From contig BEIP01000080.1 in the NCBI GenBank assembly GCA_002898955.1, positions 1 to 6,709 on the forward strand: a stretch of 6,709 bases of DNA. Reading direction: 5' to 3'. Positions 6,044 through 6,709 of the stretch are shown one piece after another (within the stretch, counting starts at the first letter, position 1; every line of letters starts with the position of its first letter). The DNA is from a bacterium HR39. GTDB taxonomy: Bacteria; Pseudomonadota; Alphaproteobacteria; Geminicoccales; Geminicoccaceae. The notes under the pieces were generated by a model. That model was not told where the DNA came from. It worked only from the letters and a program-made list of their open reading frames with translations, and ran no database searches. The position numbers were made by a program, and so were the translations under genes.

Positions 6044-6709
6044 GCCGGAACTTCCGGACGCGGAGGGACTGCCCCGGCCGGCGGAGCTGGTGCGCCGCCA
6101 CCGGCTGCACCCGCAGCGCCGCCTCGGTCAGCACTTCCTCTACGACGAGGGGATCCTGCGCCGCATCGCCCGCGCCGCCGCCCCCTTCGAGGGCGTGCGG
6201 GTGCTGGAGATCGGACCCGGCCCCGGCGGGCTCACCCGCGCGCTGCTGCTCGAAGGGGCGCAGGAGGTGGTGGCGGTGGAGTAGGATCCGCGCATGGTCG
6301 CGGCCCTGCGGGAGCTGGAAGCGGCCGCCGGCGGCCGGCTGCGGGTGCTGCAGGCGGACGCGCTGCGGCTGGACCTGCACGACGTCGCGGCGGGGCGGCC
6401 GCTCGCGATCGTCGGCAATCTGCCCTTCAACGTCGGCACCGAGCTGCTGCTCGGCTGGCTGGACGCGCTCGACGTGATCGCCCGCATGGTGCTGATGTTC
6501 CAGCGCGAGGTGGCCGAGCGCATTGTCGCCCGCGTCGGCGACGACGCCTATGGCCGCCTTGCCGTGCTGGCCGGCTGGCGCACCGAGGCGAAGATCCTGT
6601 TCGACGTCGCGCCGTCCGCCTTTGTGCCGCCGCCGAGCGTCACGTCGTCGGTGGTGCGGCTCGATCCGCGTGAGCGGCCGATCCCGTGCGACGCGAACGC
6701 CTTGCAGCG
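6018..6709 (+). CDS. rsmA: 16S rRNA (A1518/A1519-N6)-dimethyltransferase RsmA/KsgA, with an in-frame TAG at codon 89 and 3' end beyond the window
   Basis: S-adenosylmethionine-dependent enzyme that dimethylates two adjacent adenines in the 3'-end hairpin of 16S rRNA, a late check in small-subunit assembly. Counting from GTG 6018, RRLGQHFLYDEGILRRIA (34-51) is the family N-terminus and VLEIGPGPGGLTRALL (62-77) is SAM motif I. VVAVE (84-88) ends with the Glu that binds the SAM ribose; TAG is codon 89; DPRMVAAL follows at 90-97. VLQADALRLD (110-119) contacts adenine. NLPFNVGT (134-141) is the catalytic N-L-P-[YF] motif, and FVPPPSVTSSVVRL (202-215) is the family's late signature. About 45-50 residues should lie beyond the edge. 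The start is uncertain: GTG 6018 overlaps surA by 26 bp and gives a normal-length N-terminus but lacks a clear ribosome site; GTG 6090 has GGAG three bases upstream but is short. Stopping at TAG would remove the catalytic motif. pdxA, usual between surA and rsmA, is absent. Confidence 0.9.
6282..6284 (+). other. In-frame amber codon within rsmA
   Basis: The codons read GTG GAG TAG GAT CCG CGC ATG. TAG sits exactly at the 'x' of the conserved E-x-D step after SAM motif I, a position where homologues carry varied residues (for example Leu in E. coli KsgA, often Lys or Arg in alphaproteobacteria). The frame continues without a gap through every later RsmA motif to the window edge. An ATG at 6294 could allow a restart, but such a product would lack motif I and could not bind SAM. 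Confidence 0.88.

Noticed and set aside
6322..6337. A perfect 16-base palindrome about 40 bases after the rsmA TAG, considered as a recoding element
   Set aside because: It lies in codons for an Ala/Gly run (AAAGGR), where GCC/GGC codons readily make palindromes. It has no loop, and nothing similar was seen after the surA TAG.
1..6709. tRNA, pyrrolysine-system or release-factor genes that would directly explain the TAG codons
   Set aside because: Looked for and not seen; all sequence is accounted for by the six genes and the 142-bp divergent region.

Overview
This 6.7-kb window is very GC-rich (roughly 70-75% by eye). Its gene families look alphaproteobacterial, most like Rhodospirillales-type lineages; this placement is an inference from protein patterns, not a phylogeny. 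It holds two divergently arranged blocks of conserved chromosomal genes separated by a 142-bp control region. There are no mobile elements, tRNAs, rRNAs or CRISPR arrays that I can see.

The left block reads leftwards (minus strand): pepA (leucyl aminopeptidase), holC (DNA polymerase III chi subunit) and the start of a histone-deacetylase-superfamily gene cut by the left edge. The three overlap end to start (about 4 and 11 bp), so they are probably one translationally coupled operon. The intergenic region (2382-2523) has a strong pepA ribosome binding site, a palindromic CTATAG that could be a -10 element in either direction, and a GC-rich hairpin ahead of lptD.

The right block reads rightwards: lptD (outer-membrane LPS translocon), surA (periplasmic chaperone for outer-membrane proteins, including LptD) and rsmA/ksgA (16S rRNA A1518/A1519 dimethyltransferase, cut by the right edge). 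This is a shortened form of the familiar lptD-surA-pdxA-rsmA order: pdxA is missing, and lptF/lptG, often found between pepA and lptD in alphaproteobacteria, are also missing here.

The main discovery candidate is that two consecutive genes, surA and rsmA, each carry one in-frame TAG codon (5234-5236 and 6282-6284). Family sequence continues across it in the same frame with no gap. In rsmA the TAG falls inside the SAM-binding motif, between the ribose-binding Glu and a following Asp. All four gene ends visible in the window use TGA; none uses TAG. The simplest biological reading is that TAG is a sense codon here (reassigned, efficiently suppressed, or read as pyrrolysine). Sequencing error or two nonsense mutations are the rival explanations, and the window alone cannot exclude them. 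lptD, pepA and holC have no in-frame TAG. Five of the six genes appear to start with GTG or TTG rather than ATG.
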